Shown here: positions 1-8,619 of the stretch, piece after piece | How positions within the stretch are numbered: position 1 is the stretch's first letter | Layout of the letters: each line of letters opens with the position of its first letter | Origin: Nitrosopumilus sp. K4 | GTDB taxonomy: Archaea; Thermoproteota; Nitrososphaeria; Nitrososphaerales; Nitrosopumilaceae | Direction of reading: 5' to 3' | DNA length: 64,000 nucleotides | Assembly: GCF_018128925.1 (NCBI RefSeq) | Contig: NZ_CP067007.1 | Location: 1 to 64,000, forward strand | Position numbers and translations under genes: made by a program | Notes under the pieces: model-generated | The model's database searches: none | What the model was told of the DNA's origin: nothing | What the model saw: only the letters and a program-made list of their open reading frames with translations

Positions 1-1247
1 TCTCCATTTCCGTTGAACTTCCAATGTATTTTGAAAAATCTGATGAGCAACAAATCACAATTACTGCAACTGAAGATAAAACACAAAACAATGCAAAAAA
101 TGTAACCTTTCTCATAGGACTGTTCCATCAAAATGAGATGGTTTTTAGAAACTACTTTTTTGCTGAAGATGGAATTCTCAAAATCAAAGTAAAACCTACT
201 AGTGAAGGAGAACTGCAAATTCATGGAGAACAAGATTCGCTTCTTGGCGCATGGCATGGCACTGAATCAAAACCTATAGAGATTTCAGGCCCCATATTCA
301 ATTCTGGTGGCTTGTACAATTTTGAAATTGAAGTTAGGACAATTGATGAGCCTACAAACATAATTGAAGACTCTGGGATTTACTATGCAGATCTATCGTT
401 AGTTGAGACAACTGAGCACATCCAACAAGATGAGCAAGGAAATGACGTCAAATTCCGTCTCAAGTCATACTTTGATAAAATATCCAATCTTAAGTACGAT
501 CCCGTGGCTAGAGAAGTATCATTTGAGATGCCATTTGACTGGAGTGAAAGCCAAATGTCTCATATTCCTGTAGTTCATGAGGAAGTCCATTTTCCAAAAC
601 ACTTTACTGAATTTTTGTACCCTAGTTATACTGGAAAAGTAAATGGCATTGATTTGTTTAAAGCATCTGTAACAATTGATGATTACACTGAAGAAGATGA
701 ACGAATTGTACATTTCGTTTTGCTGCAAGATCATATTAGATTCATAAAAAACCAAATGAAAAAAACAGATGAGCCACTTCCTGACAAAATGATCTTTACT
801 TTATCTGCAAGTGAAAAAGTAGAGTTTCCATTAACTGCATACACTAGAAGTGAAGACTTTCAAGTAGATTTGTCATGGGATCCAGTTGATATTTTGCCAA
901 GTCAACAAACAAAATTTATCCTAACTATTAGAGACGGAGCAACAGGTGAACCGATGAGAAATTCCGATTACACTTTTGTAATAATACAAAATGGAAAAGA
1001 AATTCACAGAACTAATGGATTTGCTCAAGTTGGAGGTGATTTTCAAGCATATGAATTTGGAGAAGATCAAACAGGTCCAACAGTAATTCGTTTTGAAAAC
1101 ATTAGAAATACTGGACAAGAAACAGAATTTGGTGTTGTAGTTGCACCAGAATTTGGCTCTATTGCAGTTTTGATTTTAGTTGTATCAATTATAGCAGTTG
1201 TATTTGTTACAAAAAAGAACTCGTTTGCTTTGAAAGCAAATTGCTAA
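1..1247 (+). CDS. Exported PEFG-CTERM protein of the GHG family (5' end cut by window)
   Basis: The reading frame is open from base 3, so the ATG at 24 is internal and the true start lies outside the window. The protein aligns by eye with the products at 9547 and 11505: all three share a block after about 170-200 residues containing FDMPF/FEMPF..W followed by VVHEEV..PK. Those two relatives start with a signal peptide and a GHG motif, which would be the part missing here. The C terminus is a PEFG motif, a hydrophobic segment and a basic tail, the PEFG-CTERM sorting signal known from thaumarchaeal surface proteins. It lacks the WWA modules of its relatives. Function unknown; a cell-surface location is inferred. 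The stop overlaps the stop of the convergent regulator gene by 4 bases. Confidence 0.75.
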   Translation, partial: SISVELPMYFEKSDEQQITITATEDKTQNNAKNVTFLIGLFHQNEMVFRNYFFAEDGILKIKVKPTSEGELQIHGEQDSLLGAWHGTESKPIEISGPIFNSGGLYNFEIEVRTIDEPTNIIEDSGIYYADLSLVETTEHIQQDEQGNDVKFRLKSYFDKISNLKYDPVAREVSFEMPFDWSESQMSHIPVVHEEVHFPKHFTEFLYPSYTGKVNGIDLFKASVTIDDYTEEDERIVHFVLLQDHIRFIKNQMKKTDEPLPDKMIFTLSASEKVEFPLTAYTRSEDFQVDLSWDPVDILPSQQTKFILTIRDGATGEPMRNSDYTFVIIQNGKEIHRTNGFAQVGGDFQAYEFGEDQTGPTVIRFENIRNTGQETEFGVVVAPEFGSIAVLILVVSIIAVVFVTKKNSFALKANC

Positions 1248-1633
1248 AGTGCTACTAGTTTTACTGTATCCATATTCTTGTTTGTCTGAAAGTCCCTTGT
1301 CATAGTTGATACCTTTTCTGCATCTCCATCAATTACAAACAACTCCATGCATTTTTCTTTCTCGATTTTACTGTGCAGATGAGTTGTTATCAAATCTTCA
1401 AAATTATGAGTAATTCCTGAAACAATATGATCAAACTCGTCGTTGTGCACTACAAGTAAGATTGCATGTATGTTACCTTCAAGATTTGATTTCTGTTTTT
1501 CTTCAGAAACAAATGTCCTGATGCCTGCCCTAATTGCCTCAGATCTTCCAGAAAATCCCATTGATGACTGTAATTTGTCTAATTCAGATAGGATTTCATC
1601 ATTTAGGGATATTGAGACAATTGGCATACGCAT
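1244..1633 (-). CDS. NikR-like ribbon-helix-helix metal regulator
   Basis: The N terminus (about residues 4-45) has the strand-helix-helix pattern of CopG/NikR DNA-binding domains (ISLNDEILSELDKL..GFSGRSEAIRAG). The rest resembles the ACT-like metal-binding domain of NikR, with His76, His85, His87 and Cys95. The HxH-to-Cys spacing is two residues longer than in E. coli NikR, so the metal may not be nickel. The gene is divergent from the metal importer at 1719, its probable target. The start is ATG at 1633 or the second ATG at 1627; the palindrome CTTATAAG at 1649-1656 is centred about 26 nt before 1627, which favours the shorter form as a leaderless message. Family call is firm; the metal is inferred. 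Confidence 0.82.
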   Translation of the reverse strand: MRMPIVSISLNDEILSELDKLQSSMGFSGRSEAIRAGIRTFVSEEKQKSNLEGNIHAILLVVHNDEFDHIVSGITHNFEDLITTHLHSKIEKEKCMELFVIDGDAEKVSTMTRDFQTNKNMDTVKLVAL

Positions 1634-1648
1634 AATGTTATTAATTAT

Positions 1649-1699
1649 CTTATAAGTTTAGCAATTATTTTTATTAAGATTTTGTAACTTTATTAATAA
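1649..1699. promoter_or_regulatory. Divergent promoter region between metal regulator and metal importer
   Basis: The 85-base intergenic region is very AT-rich. CTTATAAG (1649-1656) sits about 26 nt before the second ATG of the minus-strand regulator. CTTTATTAATAA (1688-1699) is centred about 25 nt before the GTG start at 1719. These are the expected positions for archaeal TATA boxes of leaderless transcripts. I could not pick out a convincing longer inverted repeat that would be the regulator's operator. Confidence 0.5.
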
Positions 1700-1718
1700 T
1701 TCTAATTCAGAGGTTTGC

Positions 1719-2639
1719 GTGACTAGTCAAGTAAAGATGGCGATAATTGCTATTATCATTGTAATTCCGCTTACTTCTTTTGTAGTATATGCAACTGATT
1801 CAAAAATCCAACAGGAAAATGTAAATGACAAACTAACAGTAATGTCATCATTTTACCCATTACATGAATTTGCAAAAAAAATTGGACAAGATAAAGTTGA
1901 TGCAGAACTTCTTGTACCGGTGGGGGTTGAACCACATGAGTGGGAACCAACAATACAAGACATACAACGAATGCAAAAAGCTGATCTGATCATAATTAAC
2001 GGAATAGGTTTTGAAAATTGGGTTAAGCATTTAGAAGAAATAAACTTTCAAGGAAATATTGTAGACACCAGTAGTGGAATTACAATCAAAGAAAATGTAG
2101 GAATTGAAACATTTCAATCTAAAGATGAACATGATTTTGGAGATCCTCATATTTGGCTAAATCCGGTATTGGTAAAAACCCAAGTTCAAAACATGGCAAA
2201 TGCATTTTCAAATTCTGATCCACAAAATGAAAAATTTTACCAAAACAATGCAAAAAATTTCAAAGATGAATTGGATTTACTTGATAGAAATATACGAAAT
2301 GATCTTTCAAGTTGCAATCGTGATTTTATTGCATTCCATAATGCATTTTCATATTTTGCAGATGAATATGATTTGAATCAACACACAATTATATCTACAA
2401 ATGATCCTCATTCAGAACCAACCGCAAGAACATTGGAAAACGTGATTAACACTGCACGTGAATTAAATTTAAAAATTATTTTTACCGAGGAAACTGCTGA
2501 TCCTAGAACATCGCAAATTATTGCTGATGAAATTGGCGGAAAGATCCTAGTGTTGTCTCCAATTGAAATTGGAAATGATAAGAGCTATGTTACTAGAATG
2601 ACTGAAAATCTAAACAATCTCAAGGAGGCATTGTGTTGA
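1719..2639 (+). CDS. znuA: Metal ABC transporter substrate-binding protein (ZnuA/TroA family)
   Basis: Extracellular metal-binding lipoprotein-like component of a zinc or manganese importer. An N-terminal hydrophobic segment (residues 7-25) is a signal or anchor. The metal ligands of the cluster A-I family are all visible: His in PHEWEPT, His in DPHIWLNP, His in AFHNAFSYFAD, and the acidic residue in TEETADPR. The His-rich loop typical of many zinc-specific ZnuA proteins is absent, so manganese or another metal cannot be excluded. The start is GTG with a TATA-like box 25 nt upstream. The stop overlaps the start of the ATPase gene, giving a three-gene operon (binding protein, ATPase, permease). 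Confidence 0.88.
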   Translation: MTSQVKMAIIAIIIVIPLTSFVVYATDSKIQQENVNDKLTVMSSFYPLHEFAKKIGQDKVDAELLVPVGVEPHEWEPTIQDIQRMQKADLIIINGIGFENWVKHLEEINFQGNIVDTSSGITIKENVGIETFQSKDEHDFGDPHIWLNPVLVKTQVQNMANAFSNSDPQNEKFYQNNAKNFKDELDLLDRNIRNDLSSCNRDFIAFHNAFSYFADEYDLNQHTIISTNDPHSEPTARTLENVINTARELNLKIIFTEETADPRTSQIIADEIGGKILVLSPIEIGNDKSYVTRMTENLNNLKEALC

Positions 2640-3355
2640 AAGTTGTAGAGATTGAGCATCTTACAGTAGAATATCCAGGCGTAAAAGCCTTGGATGATGT
2701 AAGCTTTGCAGTAAATGAAGGGGATTTTTTGGGAATAATAGGCCCTAACGGTGCTGGAAAATCAACCTTATTTGCATCAATACTTGGATTGAACACAAAA
2801 TACAAAGGGACAATCAAATTTTTTGGTAAGGACATAAAAAAATCAAAAGACTATCTAAAACAAATTGGGTATGTTCCACAAAAACCAATCTTTGAAAAAA
2901 ATTTTCCAGCTACTGTAAATGATATAGTCAGAATGGGTTTGAGAAGAGAATCAGATGAAAGTAAAATCGATGAAATTCTTCAACAACTATGGATTCATGA
3001 GCTAGGAAACAGAAGAATAGGCGAGCTATCTGGTGGTCAACAGCAACGTGTCTTTATTGCAAAGGCTTTAGTAAATAACCCGAAACTTTTGATTCTTGAC
3101 GAACCAGTAACAGGAATTGATCAACAAAGTATTGAATTGTTTTACAGTATTCTAAAAGAATTAAACTCGAAACAGAACATCACCATAATTTGGTCATCAC
3201 ATGATCTTGATGCAGTAAATAGACTTGTAAATCATGTTGCATGTTTGAACCGTACTCTGTTTTTCCATGGTGAGTCTGACAAATTTTTTGAAAATGATGA
3301 ACTTGTTAAACAATATTCAGAGGCATCGATGCAGGAACACATGCATCACCATTAA
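2633..3355 (+). CDS. znuC: Metal ABC transporter ATPase (ZnuC type)
   Basis: ATP-hydrolysing subunit of the metal importer. Walker A (GPNGAGKST), signature motif (LSGGQQQR), Walker B (LLILDEP) and H-loop (SSHD) are intact. The C terminus ends in a His-rich tail (HMHHH), which may bind metal. An AAGGAGG Shine-Dalgarno sequence lies at 2622-2628 inside the preceding gene. The start may be GTG at 2633 or TTG at 2636; the latter gives the more usual 7-nt spacing. This is one of the few clear Shine-Dalgarno sites in the window, as expected for an internal operon gene. Confidence 0.9.
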   Translation: MLKVVEIEHLTVEYPGVKALDDVSFAVNEGDFLGIIGPNGAGKSTLFASILGLNTKYKGTIKFFGKDIKKSKDYLKQIGYVPQKPIFEKNFPATVNDIVRMGLRRESDESKIDEILQQLWIHELGNRRIGELSGGQQQRVFIAKALVNNPKLLILDEPVTGIDQQSIELFYSILKELNSKQNITIIWSSHDLDAVNRLVNHVACLNRTLFFHGESDKFFENDELVKQYSEASMQEHMHHH

Positions 3356-3357
3356 CC

Positions 3358-4173
3358 ATGACTCTTGAAATTCTTTCTTTTGGATTTATGCAAAGAGGTC
3401 TTGTCTCTGGTATTGCAATTGCAATTTTGTGTTCTGTTGTTGGACTGTTTCTTGTTTTAAGAAGGTACTCTCTTTTTGGCGATGCAATTGCCCACTCTTC
3501 TTTTGGTGGAATTGCGCTTGGTTTGATGTCAGGTGTGTATCCACTTTGGACTGCATATGGTGTATCTTTGGTAAGCGCACTGATAATTACCAGGCTAAAA
3601 GACCGATTCAATATTTCTGGTGATGCATCAGTTGCAGTTTTGCTGTCATCAGGCATTGCAGTTGGTCTTGTAGTGATAGGGTTATCGGGTGGGTTTACAA
3701 TTGATATCTTTAGTTTTCTTTTTGGAAGCATTTTGCTTGTTAGTGTAGATGACACAATAATGATTCTAGCATTAACTGGAATCATCCTTATCATAATTTT
3801 GGCAATGTATAGGCAGTTACTCTATTCTACATTTAATGAGGAACAAGCCAAAGTCAGTGGAATTCCAGTTGAAAAAATAAACTATCTGATTGTATTTCTT
3901 GCAGGAATCACTGTTGTTACTTCCATACAACTAGTCGGGGTTTTGTTGATTTCTGCACTTTTTGTAATTCCAAATGTTACTGCCATAATGTATGGAAAAG
4001 GATTCAAACAAACTGCTCTTATCTCAATTGGCTTTTCCGTATTTTCAGTGATTGCAGGAATTCTTGTTTCCTATGTGTTTGATATTACTCCTGCTGGAAC
4101 AATTGTGTTATTGTCAATTGGATTGTTTGCTGGAACTATGGGTATTAGATCTATGGGAATTCTCAAGACTTGA
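3358..4173 (+). CDS. znuB: Metal ABC transporter permease (ZnuB type)
   Basis: Membrane channel subunit of the metal importer. The 271-residue product is hydrophobic throughout, with about eight predicted spans, and carries typical ABC-3 family patterns: LGDAIAHSSFGGIALG-like near residue 40 and LVGVLLISALFVIPNVTA near residue 200. It follows the ATPase gene by two bases, so the two are cotranscribed. Its 3' end overlaps the convergent CopC-CopD gene by 11 bases. Confidence 0.9.
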   Translation: MTLEILSFGFMQRGLVSGIAIAILCSVVGLFLVLRRYSLFGDAIAHSSFGGIALGLMSGVYPLWTAYGVSLVSALIITRLKDRFNISGDASVAVLLSSGIAVGLVVIGLSGGFTIDIFSFLFGSILLVSVDDTIMILALTGIILIIILAMYRQLLYSTFNEEQAKVSGIPVEKINYLIVFLAGITVVTSIQLVGVLLISALFVIPNVTAIMYGKGFKQTALISIGFSVFSVIAGILVSYVFDITPAGTIVLLSIGLFAGTMGIRSMGILKT

Positions 4174-6943
4174 TTAGAGAATCAATTCTCCTTTTGTCTT
4201 TAACATTTTTTACAAAAAACAACGATGTGGCAATAATCCCCAATGCAATTAATGGGGATGCTATCTCTGTGTATTTTAGATCAATTTTCTGGGACTGTTC
4301 TGCGGCTTGAGCAACACCTGGAATTTCAGTTAATTTTATCATCCCTAGTTTATTTCCGCGCTGTTCTACAAACCATACATTGTTGTCATTGTCTGATGTA
4401 GTAAATTGTGCAAAAGATGTCTCAGTTGGAATTGGAATCTCAATTAATTCATCATTATCTGGATCATATGCCCCGATACTATCTACTGTGTGTTGTGCAA
4501 ACCATACATTACCAAATCTGTCAAATGACATTCCATATGGTAACGCTTCTTGATTTGGAACTGATATTCTCTCAAAAGTCTCTATGATTGGATTAAACTT
4601 TACAATTGCCAGTCCTGTGTGCTCTGCTATCCATACATTTCCCTCCTCATCAATTAACAATGCTTCAGGAGCTCCTAGTGGCGTCTTTGGAGTAAATTCT
4701 TTGAGATTGTTATTTTTTGGATCTATGTAGCCTATCTTACCTACTGCAGATTCTGTAAACCAAACCTTTCCATCTGGATCAATAGATAATGCAAATGGCA
4801 ATGACTCTTTTTGTGGCAATCGTATCTCTTCAAAAGACTTGTTTATTTGATCATACTTTAGAATAACATCTTTGTTTACTACTGCTATCCAAATATTTCC
4901 GTCAAAGTCTGACTGAACAAATGTTGGTGTATTCTTTGAAATTACTGGCTGAATTTCTGGTAAAGTAATTTTTGTTACTTGATCAGTCTCTGGATCAATA
5001 AATCCAATCTGGTTTGCTGGAGTATCAGTAAACCAAATCTTGCCGTCATTATCTTTTGTAAGTATCATTGACGTTAATCCGTCAAACGAGAAAGATTCAA
5101 ACTCTTTTGTTTCTAAATCAAATCTCCATATTTTTGGTGCGGAGGGATCACTTACCCAAATTGCATTGTTTCCGTCATACAATGGATACAATGGCTTTGA
5201 TTCTTCTGGTAATTCAAACTCTATGATTTCTACCTTAAGATCAGATAATCTTGGCTTTACAAGTAGCATGAGCGTTACAGATTCATTTGCATTTTCTGTT
5301 CTCTGTGCTTCCACTTCAACTTGCCACTCTCCTGAAAACCCAAATGTTAACTCACCTTTGAATTCCGTTGGACCATCTTCTTCCTGCGTCATCTCCATGG
5401 GAACTTCTATTGGCGAAATACCCCTTTGTGGATTTGAAATTTTTACCTTCAACTCATCAGAATCTGCAAGCCGATTGTTACTAAAGTCGCTTACCTTGAC
5501 AAAAACAGAATTTGTTCCGCTACTAAAAGGTGTGATTTCAATATCGAATCTGATATTTTCTGAGTATTCTATTGTCCTAAATCCATATGATGTGTCTAGT
5601 GCATCTGCCTTCTGAATCTCCCCTGCTGGCAATGTTCCATTTGTTAGTAAGGCTACAACTCCTAACAAAATAATTCCTAACACCGCATCAATCTTCAATG
5701 ATCTCTTTAGGCTATTATGAACTGATACTGAACTTGATTTAATCTTGTTTTCATTTGGTTTTTGAATTTTGAATTGAATCAAACCTCCAAGTCCAACCAT
5801 AATTGCTGCAATCGCTATCTTTGCAAAAATTATTTTACCATATGTTGATTCTGTAATTAGTCCTACATCACTTTCTAAAAGCCACATTAGAGTAGGTCCT
5901 GAAATTATTACTATTCCTACTGCAATGATAAATGCAATAGAAAATCTTGGAATCATCACTAGTGACATTTTCTCCATTTTTGATTTTTCTAATCTGGAAA
6001 ATGTTGGCATCAAAGCAAATGCAAAATAAATAATTCCCCCAATCCAAACGGCTGCAACAAAATTATGTACATAATCTAATGCAATTGCTGCAATTTGCTC
6101 ACTTGCTGCACCATGACCAACCATAGTTGAAGTTCCAATTAGGATTAACGATAATACTAACATCGGAATATGGTGGAATTTTCCAATCTGTTTTTTTCTA
6201 TCCATCCAAAACCAAATCCCAAGAAGAATGATGGTAATAGTCATTCTAATTATCCACGTTGTACCAAAAGTTGTTTGGATTGCATCTATTGCAGAGGTTT
6301 CTAATCTTAGAGTTTGAACTGCTAAAACTATTATGTTTGATGCAAAAACTAGCATTAATCCAATACCTGTTATGGACATGAATTTTCCATGATGTACTAC
6401 GTTAATCTTCTCAATCTCTTTTCGAATGATCTCTTTGTTTTGTGTTCCCCAGATCAACATTGATGCAATTACTGCTCCTAGAACAATTGTTTCACCAACA
6501 AATCCTGGAAATCTAGCTCCCGCTTCAGGGAAAAATAACAATTCTGATGTAGACTTTGTTTCTAAATTCCCAACATCAAGCTTGATGTCTCCTACTGCAA
6601 AAATGAATGCACCATCTACAAGATGTCCATCAACTTTTGAAAGAACTTTACTTGTACCTGTGTAAACTCCTTCTTGTAATGGCGGTGTTGTTACAATTAA
6701 TGATGATTCACCTTGATAATATTTTGTATCTTTATTGTCAATCTGATTACCATTACTATCATAGATTTTTAGTGAACTAAAATCAATCTCTACTGGTTCT
6801 GAAAATATAACATATACCTGTGTAATTCCTACTGGAGCATTTTGTGAAGAATTAGGGTTAGTTTCTTCTGTAAATGGATGAGCAGAGGCATATGGTATAC
6901 CAATTAGTGAAATCAAAATCAAAACAAATAGGAATTTTCTCAT
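4163..6943 (-). CDS. CopC-CopD fusion with C-terminal Vgb/NHL-like beta-propeller
   Basis: A three-part membrane protein of 926 residues. After a signal peptide cleaved near residue 21, the mature N terminus begins with His, a known copper ligand of CopC; the CopC-like domain runs to about residue 125 and ends in a VDGHLVDGAFIF motif. A CopD-like region with about eight membrane spans follows (about 140-430). Next comes a beta-sandwich stretch and then, from about 590 to 880, six or seven repeats of the form G.(I/V)WF(T/A)(D/E)....IG.(I/Y)DP, as in virginiamycin-B-lyase-like propellers. A last membrane span and basic tail end the protein. Copper import or homeostasis at the cell surface is inferred. 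A TATA-like box at 6966-6975 lies about 27 nt before the ATG. Confidence 0.85.
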   Translation of the reverse strand: MRKFLFVLILISLIGIPYASAHPFTEETNPNSSQNAPVGITQVYVIFSEPVEIDFSSLKIYDSNGNQIDNKDTKYYQGESSLIVTTPPLQEGVYTGTSKVLSKVDGHLVDGAFIFAVGDIKLDVGNLETKSTSELLFFPEAGARFPGFVGETIVLGAVIASMLIWGTQNKEIIRKEIEKINVVHHGKFMSITGIGLMLVFASNIIVLAVQTLRLETSAIDAIQTTFGTTWIIRMTITIILLGIWFWMDRKKQIGKFHHIPMLVLSLILIGTSTMVGHGAASEQIAAIALDYVHNFVAAVWIGGIIYFAFALMPTFSRLEKSKMEKMSLVMIPRFSIAFIIAVGIVIISGPTLMWLLESDVGLITESTYGKIIFAKIAIAAIMVGLGGLIQFKIQKPNENKIKSSSVSVHNSLKRSLKIDAVLGIILLGVVALLTNGTLPAGEIQKADALDTSYGFRTIEYSENIRFDIEITPFSSGTNSVFVKVSDFSNNRLADSDELKVKISNPQRGISPIEVPMEMTQEEDGPTEFKGELTFGFSGEWQVEVEAQRTENANESVTLMLLVKPRLSDLKVEIIEFELPEESKPLYPLYDGNNAIWVSDPSAPKIWRFDLETKEFESFSFDGLTSMILTKDNDGKIWFTDTPANQIGFIDPETDQVTKITLPEIQPVISKNTPTFVQSDFDGNIWIAVVNKDVILKYDQINKSFEEIRLPQKESLPFALSIDPDGKVWFTESAVGKIGYIDPKNNNLKEFTPKTPLGAPEALLIDEEGNVWIAEHTGLAIVKFNPIIETFERISVPNQEALPYGMSFDRFGNVWFAQHTVDSIGAYDPDNDELIEIPIPTETSFAQFTTSDNDNNVWFVEQRGNKLGMIKLTEIPGVAQAAEQSQKIDLKYTEIASPLIALGIIATSLFFVKNVKDKRRIDSLIKS

Positions 6944-6965
6944 TTAACTTTCATTTTACAACTCT

Positions 6966-6976
6966 TAATTTAAACA
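6966..6976 (-). promoter_or_regulatory. TATA-like box of the CopC-CopD gene
   Basis: Read on the minus strand the sequence is GTTTAAATTAAG, centred about 27 nt upstream of the ATG at 6943. This is the position of an archaeal TATA box for a leaderless mRNA. Confidence 0.5.
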
Positions 6977-7046
6977 ATTTACATTTTATTCGATAGTTGT
7001 ACTAAATCAAGTAAAGATAATAACATGTAATTGTACAACGATACTC

Positions 7047-7682
7047 GTGAAGGTTCTAATTTTTGGATTAATTTCATTATTAATTTTTTCAGGAATTTCG
7101 TCACAAGCTTTTGCACATACGACCGTTGAGATTGAACCGTATGAAATTGAAGTTGGATGGGGGATAGAACCACCAATCGTTGGATATAGAAATGATTTTG
7201 TTTTTGAAATAAGTGAGCCTGGAGATAATCCCGGAGTAAAAACAGGCGTGATTAACGCTTTCAAAAATATTGAAGTTACTGCAAAATTTGGTGGATTAAC
7301 TAAAATTTTAGATGTTGGATCTGATCCAAGACCTGGGCATTATTTTTCACATGTAATTCCTACAAAGACCGGTACAATCTCAATAACGTTACAGGGGGAT
7401 ATCAATGGAGTTCCTGTTGACATTGAAATTCCTGTTGAGGATGTAGAGACTACTGCCGTATTGGACTTTCCTCCAACTAGCGGTTCTTCTTCTGATCAGG
7501 ATGTTGTCGCTCTGAAAAACGCAGTATCTGAACTACAAAGAAATGTCTTAGAGATAAAATCTGGCTCTGGAATTGACGTCAAGTCTGATACTGGTGCAGC
7601 ATATGATTTTGCAGTACTTGGATTATCGATTGCTGCAGCAGCTATAATCTTGGCAGTTATTGCTCTAGTAAAAAGAAAATAG
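7047..7682 (+). CDS. Exported membrane-anchored protein, function unknown
   Basis: GTG start followed by a signal peptide (residues 1-23, ending SQAFA) and a mature N terminus beginning HTT. The body (about 25-145) is a predicted beta-sandwich with a conserved-looking YEIEVGWGIEPP stretch, followed by a short coiled coil (about 155-180) and a C-terminal membrane span with a basic end (VKRK). It is divergent from the CopC-CopD gene and lies upstream of the cupredoxin gene. A His right after the cleavage site recalls CopC-like and other copper proteins, so a copper role is possible but not shown. Confidence 0.7.
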   Translation: MKVLIFGLISLLIFSGISSQAFAHTTVEIEPYEIEVGWGIEPPIVGYRNDFVFEISEPGDNPGVKTGVINAFKNIEVTAKFGGLTKILDVGSDPRPGHYFSHVIPTKTGTISITLQGDINGVPVDIEIPVEDVETTAVLDFPPTSGSSSDQDVVALKNAVSELQRNVLEIKSGSGIDVKSDTGAAYDFAVLGLSIAAAAIILAVIALVKRK

Positions 7683-7697
7683 AAAAAGAGTGGATTC

Positions 7698-8558
7698 CTA
7701 AAATCTTGGAATGACTCTAGATTTTGCTGTTACTGCGACAATGCTTATGATTGCAACTGCTAGTATCATCATTGCAATTGTTCCAAATTCAGGAACAACC
7801 TTTGAGAATTTTACTACTTCACCAATTGGTCCAGTCTTTGGATCATCTACACCATAACCTTGGAAGGTAATAGTGATGTCTACTGGATCAGATGAACTAA
7901 GAGCTTTTGTCATATGTGCTCCTTTTCCATCGTGGTGATGTGCACCCATATCATTTAGTACAGTGTTTCCATTTTGTGTGACTTTGATGTCATGATTGAC
8001 ATGCTCTGCACCTTCGAATTCAACATTGATCTCCATCATTTCCCCTTTTGTTGGGACTGAAGTCCAAATTGATACTTTGGTACCATCAGACAACATTCCT
8101 GTTGCTGTTGCATCGCCTTCCATGTTCATCATTTCGCCTTCGTGTTCATCCATTGCTTCTTCAGCACCTGCTTCTTGAACTACAACAACTCCTTCCATCC
8201 ATGGATGTACCATACAGAAGTAAGGATATGTTCCTGCAGTGTCAAACTTGTGTGAGAATGTTGCACCTGCCATGAACAAGCTACTGTCAAATACGCCAGA
8301 TGGTCCATCATTGGCGCTTCCACCTGTGACTGTGTGAGCTGCAGTGTCGTCATTTGACCATGTAACTTCACCACCAACATCAATTGTCACTTCATGAGGA
8401 ATGTAACACTCGTTGGTTTCTTCACAGCCTGGAACTGAAGAACCTGCAGGGAGACTAACACTGGCAGTTGCATGATCTGCAAATGCAGGATTAGTTGCGG
8501 TTACTCCAGCTACAATAGCGAGTAATACGAAGAGAGAGCCTATAGCTATAGTCTTCAT
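7698..8558 (-). CDS. Exported blue-copper (cupredoxin) PEFG-CTERM protein
   Basis: Signal peptide to about residue 27, then a plastocyanin-like domain (about 28-130) with the full type-1 copper ligand set: His75, Cys115, His118 and Met121. A Met/Glu/His-rich linker follows (about 133-148), then a second beta domain with a GAHHHDGKGAHM cluster that may also bind metal. PEFG at 256-259, a hydrophobic segment and a basic tail form a PEFG-CTERM anchor. Such proteins are proposed electron carriers in thaumarchaeal ammonia oxidation; that role is inferred from the family. A TATA-like element (about 8582-8589, minus strand) is 28 nt before the ATG. Confidence 0.88.
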   Translation of the reverse strand: MKTIAIGSLFVLLAIVAGVTATNPAFADHATASVSLPAGSSVPGCEETNECYIPHEVTIDVGGEVTWSNDDTAAHTVTGGSANDGPSGVFDSSLFMAGATFSHKFDTAGTYPYFCMVHPWMEGVVVVQEAGAEEAMDEHEGEMMNMEGDATATGMLSDGTKVSIWTSVPTKGEMMEINVEFEGAEHVNHDIKVTQNGNTVLNDMGAHHHDGKGAHMTKALSSSDPVDITITFQGYGVDDPKTGPIGEVVKFSKVVPEFGTIAMMILAVAIISIVAVTAKSRVIPRF

Positions 8559-8619
8559 TGAGACTTGTACTTGCTCGGATACATAAAAACCTCACTGGGA
8601 TTTTCAGAAAAGGTATCTT

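Noticed and set aside
5040-5615. 191-codon plus-strand frame inside the CopC-CopD gene
   Set aside because: Ser-rich shadow frame opposite a well-supported gene, with no family resemblance.
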